DNA of 14,166 bases from Candidatus Uhrbacteria bacterium (GCA_023246415.1 JAHFIK010000035.1:1-14166), one strand, 5' to 3'. Shown: positions 5,708-13,244, counted from the stretch's first letter. Notes: generated by a model not told the origin, from the letters alone. Translations and numbers: made by a program.

Positions 5708-6478
5708 GTGGAACAGGGCTTTTCCAAGTCTCCTGACGAACGGCGTCGGAAGCGACATCATCTCATGATCATCATTGGGATCATCGTTTTAGCGATGGTC
5801 GCGGTGCCGATTGCGTGGGTTGGAACGCTCACGACGTCATATCTGCTTCGCATCAAGTCTGGAGAACGGATTAGTTTGAACGATGTTCGCAAGAACGCTT
5901 CCCTCTTAAAAGATGCGACGGCCACGAATGTCTCGCCGGAGAGTCTCGATCAGCTCGTCCCGACCGGACTCGCGGCAGAAATGGGAAATCGAGACGCGCG
6001 GATCACGATTGTCGCCTTCATTGATTATGAATGTCCGCATTGTGCGGATTTCGCCCCGGTCCTTCGCCGGGTCATGGAAACAGAAAAACAGAATATCCAT
6101 TTAGTGATCCGTCATTTTCCGATCATTGATCCGTCCGCGAGCCGAATTTCTGCGGATGCGGCGCTGTGCGTGTTGGATCAGGGTCAGGAAAAATATTGGA
6201 GATTTTTCGATCAGCTCTTTGCGGATCAGACGAAACGGACTCGTGATGATTTCTTAACCATGGCAAAAATTGCCGGCGCCGATGTCACGGCATTCGATAC
6301 CTGCTTTACATCGCGAAAACACGATCTGGATGTAGATGCGGATTTTTCATTCGGACGTTCTGTGGGCGTGGAAGGAACGCCGACGATTTTTCTGAATCGC
6401 GCAAAAATTCAGGGCGCGATGACAGAGGATGTCTTTAAGCAGATTATTCAGCGGGCAAAGGACGCGCTTCCGCAGTAG
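5708..6478 (+). CDS. Membrane-anchored DsbA-family thiol:disulfide oxidoreductase
   Basis: This 256-residue protein has a basic N-terminus (ERRRKRHH, 11-18), one membrane helix (about 20-46) and an extracytoplasmic thioredoxin-fold domain. The active site is CPHC (109-112, in DYECPHCADF); the cis-proline loop is GTPTIF (Thr224-Pro225). A helical insertion separates them, as in DsbA / Com1-type proteins. Two further cysteines (154, 199) lie in the insertion. Its role would be oxidation of exported proteins. The start is taken as GTG at 5708, because the -10 box TACAAT ends 8 bases before it and there is no Shine-Dalgarno, so the mRNA is predicted leaderless. An ATG at 5765 is the alternative but would lose the positive-inside residues. 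The next gene encodes a protein with over 30 cysteines, a likely client. Confidence 0.92.
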   Translation: MEQGFSKSPDERRRKRHHLMIIIGIIVLAMVAVPIAWVGTLTTSYLLRIKSGERISLNDVRKNASLLKDATATNVSPESLDQLVPTGLAAEMGNRDARITIVAFIDYECPHCADFAPVLRRVMETEKQNIHLVIRHFPIIDPSASRISADAALCVLDQGQEKYWRFFDQLFADQTKRTRDDFLTMAKIAGADVTAFDTCFTSRKHDLDVDADFSFGRSVGVEGTPTIFLNRAKIQGAMTEDVFKQIIQRAKDALPQ

Positions 6479-6497
6479 CGATATGATTACTCACATT

Positions 6498-6557
6498 CCA
6501 CATTCCAAATTCCAAATTCTCGTTCGTAGCATTTGGAATTTGGAATTTGGAATGTGG
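6498..6557. repeat. Palindrome with arms of GGAATTT 7-mers, covering a start codon
   Basis: The perfect 22-base arms 6498-6519 and 6536-6557 consist of GGAATTT units capped by GGAATGTGG, with a 16-base loop. It is the second copy of the array seen at 2268-2327. It starts 19 bases after the DsbA-like gene stop. The proposed ATG of the next gene (6552-6554) lies inside the right arm, so the hairpin would hide the start codon. Only ATTTC follows, no real T-run. Confidence 0.85.
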
Positions 6558-8600
6558 ATTTCGAAATGCATGCTGATCGCGTTCGCAATCGCGAGCGTCG
6601 GTATCGCGTCTCGCGCATCTGCGCAGCTGACCACGTCAGCGAATCTGCAGGCGGCAGCACGATTTGCGGCGGATCAGGGTATTTGCACTGGGCAATCGCA
6701 GACCGATGCGGATTGTGCCAAAGTGGCCTACACATGCGACGGTAATAAGTGGGAGTCATTCGTATCGAATCATGTTGAGTTCCGTGCGGGGAGGGTTTCA
6801 AAGCTGAATGAGAATGGCGTGACGATTCCGCAGGAAGTCGTGAATTTTTTGAACGCGAATCCAGACAATCAAAAACGGATTCCATCCTTCAGTGTCGGGC
6901 AGTGCTACTGTCTGTGCGGCGGAGCGAAAGATACGGCGCCCCCGTGCGGCGGCGTCGCGGAAAACACCCCGATTCGCGTGTCGCCAGCCGAATATTTTAC
7001 GAAAGAAGAGTGTACGGCGCTGTGCGGCACGAGACCGGTGGCCCCGAAGTGCGCCGGTGTGATGCAACCGGCGGAATATACGATCAGCGGTGTTGCCGGA
7101 GGAACGCCAACGAACACCGATGCGGCAAAAGCGGCGGCGCTTCAACAGTCCTGCTTCACAAAAGATGATTGCGGTCGACAAGGCGGCGTGTGGGAATCGA
7201 ATACCGAGTGCCGCGATGGAAAGGGGAAGTGTTACGCGTCAGCAACGAACATCACGCTGAACGTCCCGATCGGGAAGGTGACGCAGATCAAAGGATTCAA
7301 TGAGTACGTCGTGACGATATACAGTTACCTGCTGTCGATTCTCGTGGTCGCAACAACGATCATGTTCATCTACGGGGCATTCCGGTACCTCATCGGCTCC
7401 ACGCCGTTGGGCGGGATTCAGCGCGGAAAGCAAATCATGATTGATGCGGTGATTGGCATGTTCCTTGTCCTTTCAGCCACGATGATTCTTCGGACGATTA
7501 ATCCGGCACTGACCAATTTGAATCCGCTCAAGGTCTATCTGGTGAATACCGTCCAGAGTATTACGTCCATCTACTGTTCTGACATTTCAAAAGGCGTCAA
7601 TCTCGCGGATGCAGGAGAAACGGGAAAAGTTGTTTCACGTGATGAGGTGGAGAAGATGAAGGGGGCGTATTCGATTTCTCCAGACGCCGCCACCTGCGGT
7701 CACTCGTATTACATTGAAGGGACAACCGGGAATCCATGCGAAGGCACCGTGTGTAAAACGAAAGGGACGGCCTGCGTGTCATGTGTGAACGCGGAGTATT
7801 CGGAATGTAAGGGGATTTCCGGGCCACAAAAAACGTGTGCGCGTCTCGAATTCGGGGGCAACATCCATTTCGATAACGAACGCTACCCGAACGATATCTA
7901 TCTTGTACTTGCGTGCGGGGCAGCAAAGAATCCTGGGAATCTGTCCGTGATTCAGAGCAATCTCAACGTTAAACAGAAAGCGACCTTGAAAAAGGGGTCG
8001 AATGCCGGATCTTCAGATGCCTCAAAGACCGGCGTTGCAACCTATCATATTGATTTGAGCGACGTTGAGTTACAGACGTGGAGTCAGCATTGTGGCAGCG
8101 GAAATTTCCCCGGTGGATTCCTTGCGGTTGAATATAATGGAGGAACCGGAGTTCTTACCCCGGCAAAATGCGTCGGCGGCGGCGGAAAATTGTCAGGGTA
8201 CGCAAATGGATCAGATATCGCGAAAGCATTTCAGTGCGCCATCACCGCGCCGAATACGGATTTCGAAAATCCGTCGACCGCCTACTGGTCGTTCGATAAT
8301 TTGAAGCAGGCCGCAGCGGGTGATTCGCCCATTGTCTGTAATTTTAATCTCGACGATACGTCTGCGCCTGGAGATCCGGAGAGCAAGCCTGGATATTGTA
8401 AAGCCGCAGGCGGGACGACTGCGACGGCTCCATCGACCACCAGTGCGTGTGATAGCGGAACGACAACGGGATCCACGTGTTACATCGATAAGGCGAAATG
8501 CACGCAAGCGAATGGAAAGGCGTGTACCTGTTCGGTGATCTCGCTGTCCGGGAGCGGTGCCTTTAATGCAACCCCGATGGGTTCGTGGTCTTGCGAGTAA
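6552..8600 (+). CDS. Large secreted Cys-rich protein with VirB2/TrbC-like two-helix segment
   Basis: This 682-residue protein starts with a signal peptide (MWISKCMLIAF..., probable cleavage ASA|Q after 24). A Cys-rich region follows to about 245, with 14 cysteines including QCYCLCGG, EECTALC and CFTKDDC. Next come two membrane helices (about 256-280 and 294-316) joined by the short loop RYLIGSTPLGGIQRGKQ, an arrangement typical of VirB2/TrbC pilin-like proteins and of many CPR envelope proteins. The C-terminal region (about 320-682) has 20 more cysteines and is Gly/Thr/Ser-rich near its end. No catalytic motif is recognised. ATG 6552 is preferred because it gives a Lys-containing signal peptide; upstream frames translate palindrome sequence. 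ATG 6570 is possible. The DsbA-like gene directly upstream suggests disulfide folding. The role (type IV secretion-like or surface filament) is inference. Confidence 0.75.
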   Translation: MWISKCMLIAFAIASVGIASRASAQLTTSANLQAAARFAADQGICTGQSQTDADCAKVAYTCDGNKWESFVSNHVEFRAGRVSKLNENGVTIPQEVVNFLNANPDNQKRIPSFSVGQCYCLCGGAKDTAPPCGGVAENTPIRVSPAEYFTKEECTALCGTRPVAPKCAGVMQPAEYTISGVAGGTPTNTDAAKAAALQQSCFTKDDCGRQGGVWESNTECRDGKGKCYASATNITLNVPIGKVTQIKGFNEYVVTIYSYLLSILVVATTIMFIYGAFRYLIGSTPLGGIQRGKQIMIDAVIGMFLVLSATMILRTINPALTNLNPLKVYLVNTVQSITSIYCSDISKGVNLADAGETGKVVSRDEVEKMKGAYSISPDAATCGHSYYIEGTTGNPCEGTVCKTKGTACVSCVNAEYSECKGISGPQKTCARLEFGGNIHFDNERYPNDIYLVLACGAAKNPGNLSVIQSNLNVKQKATLKKGSNAGSSDASKTGVATYHIDLSDVELQTWSQHCGSGNFPGGFLAVEYNGGTGVLTPAKCVGGGGKLSGYANGSDIAKAFQCAITAPNTDFENPSTAYWSFDNLKQAAAGDSPIVCNFNLDDTSAPGDPESKPGYCKAAGGTTATAPSTTSACDSGTTTGSTCYIDKAKCTQANGKACTCSVISLSGSGAFNATPMGSWSCE

Positions 8601-8624
8601 TCGCAACGAAGGATCTCAATGCAG

Positions 8625-8650
8625 CAATCCAGGAACATCCTGGATTGTTT
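8625..8650 (+). terminator. Terminator of the Cys-rich protein gene
   Basis: CAATCCAGGA (8625-8634) pairs perfectly with TCCTGGATTG (8638-8647) around a 3-base loop, followed by a short TTT. It lies 25 bases behind the stop codon. The CAATCC...GGATTG core recurs in the palindromes at 11788-11853 and 13201-13244. Confidence 0.7.
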
Positions 8651-8651
8651 G

Positions 8652-8700
8652 ATTGCGGGATAGCGCAATGCGGGTGAACCGTCGCGGGGGATTACGCGAC
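8652..8700. other. Two further hairpins in the gap before uvrA
   Basis: Directly after the terminator are ATTGCG/CGCAAT (8652-8657, 8664-8669) and GTCGCG/CGCGAC (8681-8686, 8695-8700). No coding potential is visible between 8601 and 8873. The rest of the gap holds the uvrA promoter and leader, including a small hairpin TTCGCC/GGCGAA (8832-8846). These may be a degenerate repeat, a structured RNA end, or chance. Confidence 0.35.
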
Positions 8701-8769
8701 ATGATCCTCGCTGTCTCCATCTGTACGGAGCTTTGTTCGCCAAGCGTGTTTTTCGTCCGCCCCTCGCCC

Positions 8770-8798
8770 TTGCCACTCCTTCCAATACGTGTTAGCCT
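8770..8798 (+). promoter_or_regulatory. Promoter of uvrA
   Basis: -35 TTGCCA (8770-8775), 17-base spacer, -10 TAGCCT (8793-8798) preceded by an extended TGt (8790-8792). The predicted start is near 8805, leaving a leader of about 69 bases to the ATG at 8874. No clear LexA-type box was seen around it. Confidence 0.65.
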
Positions 8799-8873
8799 CA
8801 TCATCATTGCATTTCATGTTTGTCGCCTGCGTTCGCCTCGGGCGAAACGTCGATCACCCCTCCTCCTCGCCAC

Positions 8874-11762
8874 ATGTCAGCTTCATCCCATATTCACGTC
8901 CGCGGAGCCCGCGTTCATAACCTCAAGAACGTCTCCATTTCGCTTCCAAAGGACAAACTGACGGTCATCACCGGTCTGTCCGGGAGCGGAAAATCATCGC
9001 TCGCATTCGATACGATCCATGCAGAGGGTCAACGCCGCTACGTGGAATCCCTTTCGAGTTTTGCGCGGCAATTTTTAGAGCTGCAAGACAAGCCGGATGT
9101 CGATGAGATTGTTGGTCTTTCTCCAACGGTCGCAATTGATCAGAAATCAAGCTCGCACAACCCGCGTTCCACGGTTGGAACCGTCACCGAGGTGTACGAT
9201 TTTTTCCGTCTCCTCTTTTCTCGCGCCGGTCGTGCGCATTGTCCGAAGTGCGGAAAGCCCGTTGCGGAACAGTCGCCGAAACAGATTACGGAAAAGATTC
9301 TCGCGCAAACGAAGAGCGGAGATCTGATTCTGCTTGCACCGATGGTGTTGAAGCAGAAGGGCGAACATAAAGTGGTCTTACAAGCGGCGATGAATGCGGG
9401 GTATCACGAGGTCCGATATGACGGGACACTCGTGGATATCGACGAACTCCTTCGCGTGAAGGCGGATAAAAAAGCCGAGCATACGATTGAAGTGGTTGTC
9501 GCAAAGATTGAAAAGAATACGGGAATGGTTGCCGAATCGCTTCATGAACTGGTGAAGGCGGCGTTGGATCTCGCGAATGGTCTGCTCACGGTGTTGAATG
9601 AATCAACCCTTGAGGAGACGTTGTATTCGCAGTCGCTGTATTGCGCGGCGTGTGGCGTGTCTGTGCCAACGCTTGAACCACGCCTGTTCTCATTCAACTC
9701 GCCTCACGGAGCGTGCCAGGCCTGTACCGGATTAGGCACGAAGCTCGTCCTCGAACCAGACCTCGTCATCCCAAATAAGAAGCTCACGATCGCCCAGGGC
9801 GCGATTAAGCCGTGGACGCGCATCGCAGGGAATCAGGCGTGGTATCTGAAAATGCTTGAGGCGGTTGGAAAAGCGCATGGGTGGAGCGTGCATGAAGAGG
9901 TGCGTTTGCTCAGTCAAAAGGTGATCGACAGTATTTTTAATGGAACGGGCGAACAGCTCTACGACGTGGATGGCGAGCAGGTGAAATTCGGCGGCATCAT
10001 TTCCATGCTGGAGGAAAAGTATCGCCAAACGGATTCAGAATACGTGCAGAAAGAGATCGAAGCCTACATGCGCGTCATGGTGTGCCCGATCTGCCATGGC
10101 AAGCGATTGCGTGCTGAAGCGCTCGCCGTCACGGTTGCCGGGAAAACGATTGCGGATCTCGTGTCTCTCCCGCTGGATGATTGTTTCGCCTGGTTCGATT
10201 CACTCGGTGTTGGACAGAAAAAAGTGAAGCCATCGAAAATTGTTCGGATCGTCAAAACCGATTCAAAACCAGACCCAATGGGATTCACCGGATCTGAACG
10301 CATCATCGTGAATCAGCTTTCAACGGAAGTGAAACGTCGATTGGTGAACTTGATCGATGTCGGACTGAACTATCTCACGCTTGATCGCAGCGCGATGTCG
10401 CTGTCCGGCGGAGAGGCGCAGCGCGTGCGCATTGCGGCACAGCTCGGGAGCGAACTTTCCGGCGTCATCTATATTCTCGATGAACCCTCGATCGGTCTTC
10501 ATCCGCGCGACAACGACAAGCTCATCGCAACATTGAAACGACTTCGTGATCTCGGAAACACGGTGATCGTCGTAGAACACGATGAAGCCGTCATGGAAGA
10601 AGCGGATTACCTCGTCGACGTCGGTCCGGGCGCGGGAGAGTACGGGGGAGAGATCGTCGCCAAAGGCACGCTCGCCGAAGTGAAGAAGAATAAAGAATCT
10701 CTCACGGGCGCCTACCTGTCCGGTCGCCGTAAATTAGAGATCCCGTCAAAGCGCCGCAAAGGAAGCGGGAAAAGCGTGTCCGTGAAAGGGGCGTCTGCGT
10801 ATAATCTCAAGAATGTTGATTTCCGCCTTCCACTCGGAACATTCACGTGTGTGACGGGTGTGTCTGGCTCAGGAAAATCAACGCTCGTTCTCGACATCTT
10901 GTCACGTGCGCTCTCGAATCATTTTTACAACTCAAAAGAGCTTCCGGGTGAACACAAGAAGATTGAAGGATTGGAAGCGCTCGATAAAATCGTCTCCGTG
11001 GACCAGTCGCCGATCGGCCGCACGCCGCGATCAAATCCGGCAACGTATACCGGCGTCTTCACTGCCATCCGCGATCTCTTTGCAGAGATCCCGGAAGCGA
11101 AGATGCGTGGCTATGATGCCGGGAAGTTCTCCTTCAACGTAAAAGGCGGCGGACGGTGTGAAGCGTGCGGCGGCGATGGATACGTGCAGATTGAAATGCA
11201 GTTCCTTCCAGACGTGTACGTCGAATGCACCGAGTGTCGCGGTCGTCGTTATAACGATGAAGCTCTGGAGATTCACTGGCGCGGCAAGAACATCGCCGAT
11301 ATCTTGGAAATGACGGTGGAAGAAGCGCGTCGCTTCTTTGTAGATCAGCCACTCATCTACGAAAAACTCTCCGTCCTCCATGAAGTCGGATTGGGATATG
11401 TGAAACTTGGACAGCCGGCCACGACGCTCTCCGGTGGAGAAGCGCAGCGTGTGAAGCTCGCGACAGAGCTTTCGCGTCGCGCCACGGGTCGCACGCTCTA
11501 CATTCTTGATGAGCCGACGACGGGTCTCCACTTTGAAGACATCAAACGGCTCCTGGGCGTGTTGAATGCCCTCGTTGATAAGGGGAACACGGTCCTCGTT
11601 ATCGAACATAACCTCGACGTCATTAAGTCCGCTGACTGGATTGTTGATATGGGGCCGGGCGGAGGCATTCGCGGCGGAACGGTCGTTGGTGAAGGGACGC
11701 CGGAACAGGTCTCAAAGATTAAGAAATCGTATACCGGGCAGTATCTGCAGAAGATCGTGTAG
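8874..11762 (+). CDS. uvrA: Excinuclease ABC subunit A (UvrA)
   Basis: UvrA is the damage-sensing ATPase of nucleotide excision repair, working as a dimer that loads UvrB. At 962 residues it is slightly longer than the usual 940 or so. It shows two ABC modules: Walker A GLSGSGKSS (34-42) with signature LSGGEAQRVRIA (about 510), and Walker A GVSGSGKST (about 662) with a second LSGGEAQRVKLA (about 852). Zinc-binding Cys pairs include CPKCGK (about 120), CAACG...CQAC (about 258-286), CPIC (about 404) and CEACGGDGY...CTEC (about 761-786). Between CPIC and the first signature an extra stretch of about 25 residues (VKPSKIVRIVKTDSKPDP region) appears relative to E. coli, from memory. ATG 8874 is chosen for the standard N-terminus (IHVRGARVHNLKNV); no Shine-Dalgarno is seen. 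uvrB and uvrC are not in the window. Confidence 0.98.
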   Translation: MSASSHIHVRGARVHNLKNVSISLPKDKLTVITGLSGSGKSSLAFDTIHAEGQRRYVESLSSFARQFLELQDKPDVDEIVGLSPTVAIDQKSSSHNPRSTVGTVTEVYDFFRLLFSRAGRAHCPKCGKPVAEQSPKQITEKILAQTKSGDLILLAPMVLKQKGEHKVVLQAAMNAGYHEVRYDGTLVDIDELLRVKADKKAEHTIEVVVAKIEKNTGMVAESLHELVKAALDLANGLLTVLNESTLEETLYSQSLYCAACGVSVPTLEPRLFSFNSPHGACQACTGLGTKLVLEPDLVIPNKKLTIAQGAIKPWTRIAGNQAWYLKMLEAVGKAHGWSVHEEVRLLSQKVIDSIFNGTGEQLYDVDGEQVKFGGIISMLEEKYRQTDSEYVQKEIEAYMRVMVCPICHGKRLRAEALAVTVAGKTIADLVSLPLDDCFAWFDSLGVGQKKVKPSKIVRIVKTDSKPDPMGFTGSERIIVNQLSTEVKRRLVNLIDVGLNYLTLDRSAMSLSGGEAQRVRIAAQLGSELSGVIYILDEPSIGLHPRDNDKLIATLKRLRDLGNTVIVVEHDEAVMEEADYLVDVGPGAGEYGGEIVAKGTLAEVKKNKESLTGAYLSGRRKLEIPSKRRKGSGKSVSVKGASAYNLKNVDFRLPLGTFTCVTGVSGSGKSTLVLDILSRALSNHFYNSKELPGEHKKIEGLEALDKIVSVDQSPIGRTPRSNPATYTGVFTAIRDLFAEIPEAKMRGYDAGKFSFNVKGGGRCEACGGDGYVQIEMQFLPDVYVECTECRGRRYNDEALEIHWRGKNIADILEMTVEEARRFFVDQPLIYEKLSVLHEVGLGYVKLGQPATTLSGGEAQRVKLATELSRRATGRTLYILDEPTTGLHFEDIKRLLGVLNALVDKGNTVLVIEHNLDVIKSADWIVDMGPGGGIRGGTVVGEGTPEQVSKIKKSYTGQYLQKIV

Positions 11763-11787
11763 GCTAGGAAGTCTGGCGTTCGTATAG

Positions 11788-11855
11788 AATAGCCATGAAG
11801 CCATGAAACAATCCGGTCAATTGATCGGATTGTTTCATGGCTTCATGGCTATTTT
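11788..11855 (+). terminator. Long perfect palindrome of 8-mers, uvrA terminator
   Basis: The 28-base arms 11788-11815 and 11826-11853 are perfectly complementary, and the loop can pair further (TCAATTGA). TTTT follows at 11852-11855. Arms read as 8-base words (ATAGCCAT, GAAGCCAT, GAAACAAT, CCG). It starts 25 bases after the uvrA stop. Its T-run overlaps the -35 of the next promoter. Confidence 0.8.
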
Positions 11856-11882
11856 GCGCTTTTCCCCGTCTTGCCGTACCCT
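11854..11882 (+). promoter_or_regulatory. Promoter of the 206-residue hypothetical gene
   Basis: -35 TTGCGC (11854-11859), 17-base spacer, -10 TACCCT (11877-11882), predicted start near 11889. The -35 begins in the T-run of the uvrA terminator, an extreme example of compaction. Confidence 0.55.
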
Positions 11883-11934
11883 CCTCAGGCGGTAACGGCA
11901 GTTGTCCCTTTTACGAAGAAACGAGGATACTGAG

Positions 11935-12555
11935 GTGCAAGAGCAACTGAACGAAAAAGGAGAGCGGCTGACAGCGAAGCTTCTGTTGGCGCGGATCTAT
12001 GGCACGTTTGCGGGATTGCCTGGCGCAAGACTCGTCCAATTTAGTCGCATTATTTTTTCAGTCATTGCGCGCGATCTGGATGAACGAGGGTGCGCGTACT
12101 ATCGCGGTGCGGTTGCGGTGACGATCGGAAGAACGAATTGGATCCTGTCGCTCGGGACGGCGGAAGAGAGTCCTTTGGCGAGTCCATTTGCTTCTGACAT
12201 CTCCGCCTTTCCATTACGGATTCCGGTTGAAGATGCGTCGGATGAATCGATCATCCGTTTCGTGACCAATCGGCTCGCGAATACAGAATCGTTCAAACAT
12301 TCGCTCTTGATCTCTATGGCGAATGGACTCATCGGGATGAACTATTCGGACGGGGTGTATCAGCACAGCATCTTTTCCATCTTGCACGATCCGGCGGCGA
12401 TCCCGTTTATCTCAACGGTGTACGATCGACGAGGACCATACCTGTTGTATCGGCCGCCGATGTCTTCGCGCGATCATCGCTACGATCCGGCTTTCGTTCC
12501 GTACCTTTCCCGTGCGTTTCAGCGCGCACTCGAAGATGATCATCGCGGTCTCTAA
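11935..12555 (+). CDS. Conserved-looking hypothetical protein, unrecognised
   Basis: This 206-residue protein has no signal peptide or membrane helix, so it is probably cytoplasmic. The composition is balanced and globular. It begins with a charged helix (QEQLNEKGERLTAKLLLARI) followed by mixed segments such as AYYRGAVAVTIGRTNWILSLGT and HSLLISMANGLIGMNYSDG. No catalytic motif or cysteine cluster stands out, and I do not recognise the family. The GTG at 11935 is preferred over an upstream TTG at 11902, because GAGGA (11923-11927) sits seven bases before it and the predicted transcript starts near 11889. Codon use resembles its neighbours. It has its own promoter and a strong terminator, so it is probably a single-gene unit. 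Confidence 0.75.
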   Translation: MQEQLNEKGERLTAKLLLARIYGTFAGLPGARLVQFSRIIFSVIARDLDERGCAYYRGAVAVTIGRTNWILSLGTAEESPLASPFASDISAFPLRIPVEDASDESIIRFVTNRLANTESFKHSLLISMANGLIGMNYSDGVYQHSIFSILHDPAAIPFISTVYDRRGPYLLYRPPMSSRDHRYDPAFVPYLSRAFQRALEDDHRGL

Positions 12556-12586
12556 CGCGATATCTCTCGCAGTTAATATGCGAATC

Positions 12587-12616
12587 ACGATCCTGCACCG
12601 GTGCAGGATCGTTTTT
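12587..12616 (+). terminator. Intrinsic terminator of the 206-residue gene
   Basis: A perfect 26-base palindrome (12587-12612, halves ACGATCCTGCACC and GGTGCAGGATCGT) is followed by TTTTT. It lies 32 bases after the stop. It is the best-formed simple terminator in the window. Confidence 0.9.
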
Positions 12617-12683
12617 AATTACCACCCAAAGGGTCGAATGCCGCTGTCGTTTGCGACGTTCGTTTCTGTTCAGAAGAGATCTG

Positions 12684-12794
12684 AGGTCCCTCGCTCCGCT
12701 CGGGATGACGAGGCTTCTTCTAACAAGCGCGCCTTCGGCGCGAAGCGCCGCCTGGGACACGAGGTATCGTCATCCCGAGCGTAGCGAGGGACCT
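12684..12794. repeat. REP/MITE-like inverted repeat element
   Basis: The 28-base arms 12684-12711 (AGGTCCCTCGCTCCGCTC...) and 12767-12794 (...GAGCGTAGCGAGGGACCT) are inverted copies with one difference, about 55 bases apart. The centre contains a GC hairpin CGCGCC/GGCGCG (12728-12742). The arm matches a dispersed repeat I know from many unrelated bacterial genomes, whose spurious translation contains PERSEGP; that peptide indeed appears in a short frame here. It fills most of the gap 12617-12843, in which no gene is seen. Confidence 0.8.
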
Positions 12795-12843
12795 GATGGT
12801 GTGAGATCGGCTCATATTCCATCGGGTCGTTCATTAAAACAAA

Positions 12844-12867
12844 CGAGCTCCCGGGATGGAGAGCTCG
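12844..12867 (-). terminator. Terminator of the small membrane protein gene
   Basis: CGAGCTC (12844-12850) and GAGCTCG (12861-12867) form a perfect 7-bp stem with a 10-base loop. On the minus strand it is followed by TTTGTTTTAATG. It lies 21 bases after the stop at 12889. Confidence 0.75.
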
Positions 12868-12888
12868 CGGATGAGAGGAGGCGAGGTG

Positions 12889-13119
12889 TCATCGGTCGTC
12901 CGATGGCGTGCGGAGCGCCTGTTCTGCCAGCGTATTTCTTCGGTGGTAGAAGAAGACGATGAGGGTGGCGAGGACGTATTCCGTATTCTTTGCCATCTCT
13001 GGCGTCAGGAGTCCGATCTCAACGAGATCAAGGAGGGCGAAGGTGGCGAAATAGATGGCCAAGAGCGACCCAATGAGAACGGTTTTAAACGAGACGGGTT
13101 GAACGTGCGATCGATCCAT
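12889..13119 (-). CDS. Small two-helix membrane protein, unrecognised
   Basis: This 76-residue protein has a short N-terminus (MDRSHVQPVSFK), a long hydrophobic segment (about 13-38, TVLIGSLLAIYFATFALLDL), a short turn with EMAKNTE, a second hydrophobic stretch (about 48-58, YVLATLIVFFY) and a charged basic tail (HRRNTLAEQ). It is probably an inner-membrane hairpin protein; the family is not recognised. The start is well supported: AAGGA lies 6 bases before ATG 13119, and a good promoter (13156-13184) lies about 30 bases further up. It has its own terminator, so it is a single-gene unit. Confidence 0.75.
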   Translation of the reverse strand: MDRSHVQPVSFKTVLIGSLLAIYFATFALLDLVEIGLLTPEMAKNTEYVLATLIVFFYHRRNTLAEQALRTPSDDR

Positions 13120-13155
13120 TCCACATCCTTTCTGTTTGTTGGAATGATTGAGCCG

Positions 13156-13184
13156 ATCCTAATGGAATATGGTGAGATGATCAA
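13156..13184 (-). promoter_or_regulatory. Promoter of the small membrane protein gene
   Basis: Minus strand: -35 TTGATC (13179-13184), 17-base spacer, -10 TAGGAT (13156-13161). The predicted start is near 13149, giving a 30-base leader that contains the AAGGA ribosome site. Confidence 0.6.
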
Positions 13185-13200
13185 GCGTGACTGACGAAAC

Positions 13201-13244
13201 AATAAAACAACAATCCGGTCAGCTGACCGGATTGTTGTTTTATT
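13201..13244 (-). terminator. 44-base perfect palindrome, rplS terminator
   Basis: The two 22-base halves are exact inverse complements (AATAAAACAACAATCCGG... with no unpaired centre). It begins 14 bases after the rplS stop, and the leftward transcript continues TTGTTTTATTGTTTC. The core CAATCCGGTCA/TGACCGGATTG is shared with 11809-11832. Confidence 0.8.

Noticed and set aside
8816..8923. Upstream ORF from ATG 8816 overlapping the uvrA start
   Set aside because: No ribosome site and no sign of codon bias; kept only as a remote possibility for translational control.
8653..8961. Open frame of 102 codons before uvrA
   Set aside because: It contains two hairpins and the uvrA promoter, and runs out of frame into uvrA; no protein-like composition.
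12651..12962. Open frame of 103 codons containing HPERSEGP
   Set aside because: It is a translation of the REP-like repeat, a well-known source of false gene calls; no ribosome site, and it overlaps a terminator and the small membrane protein gene.
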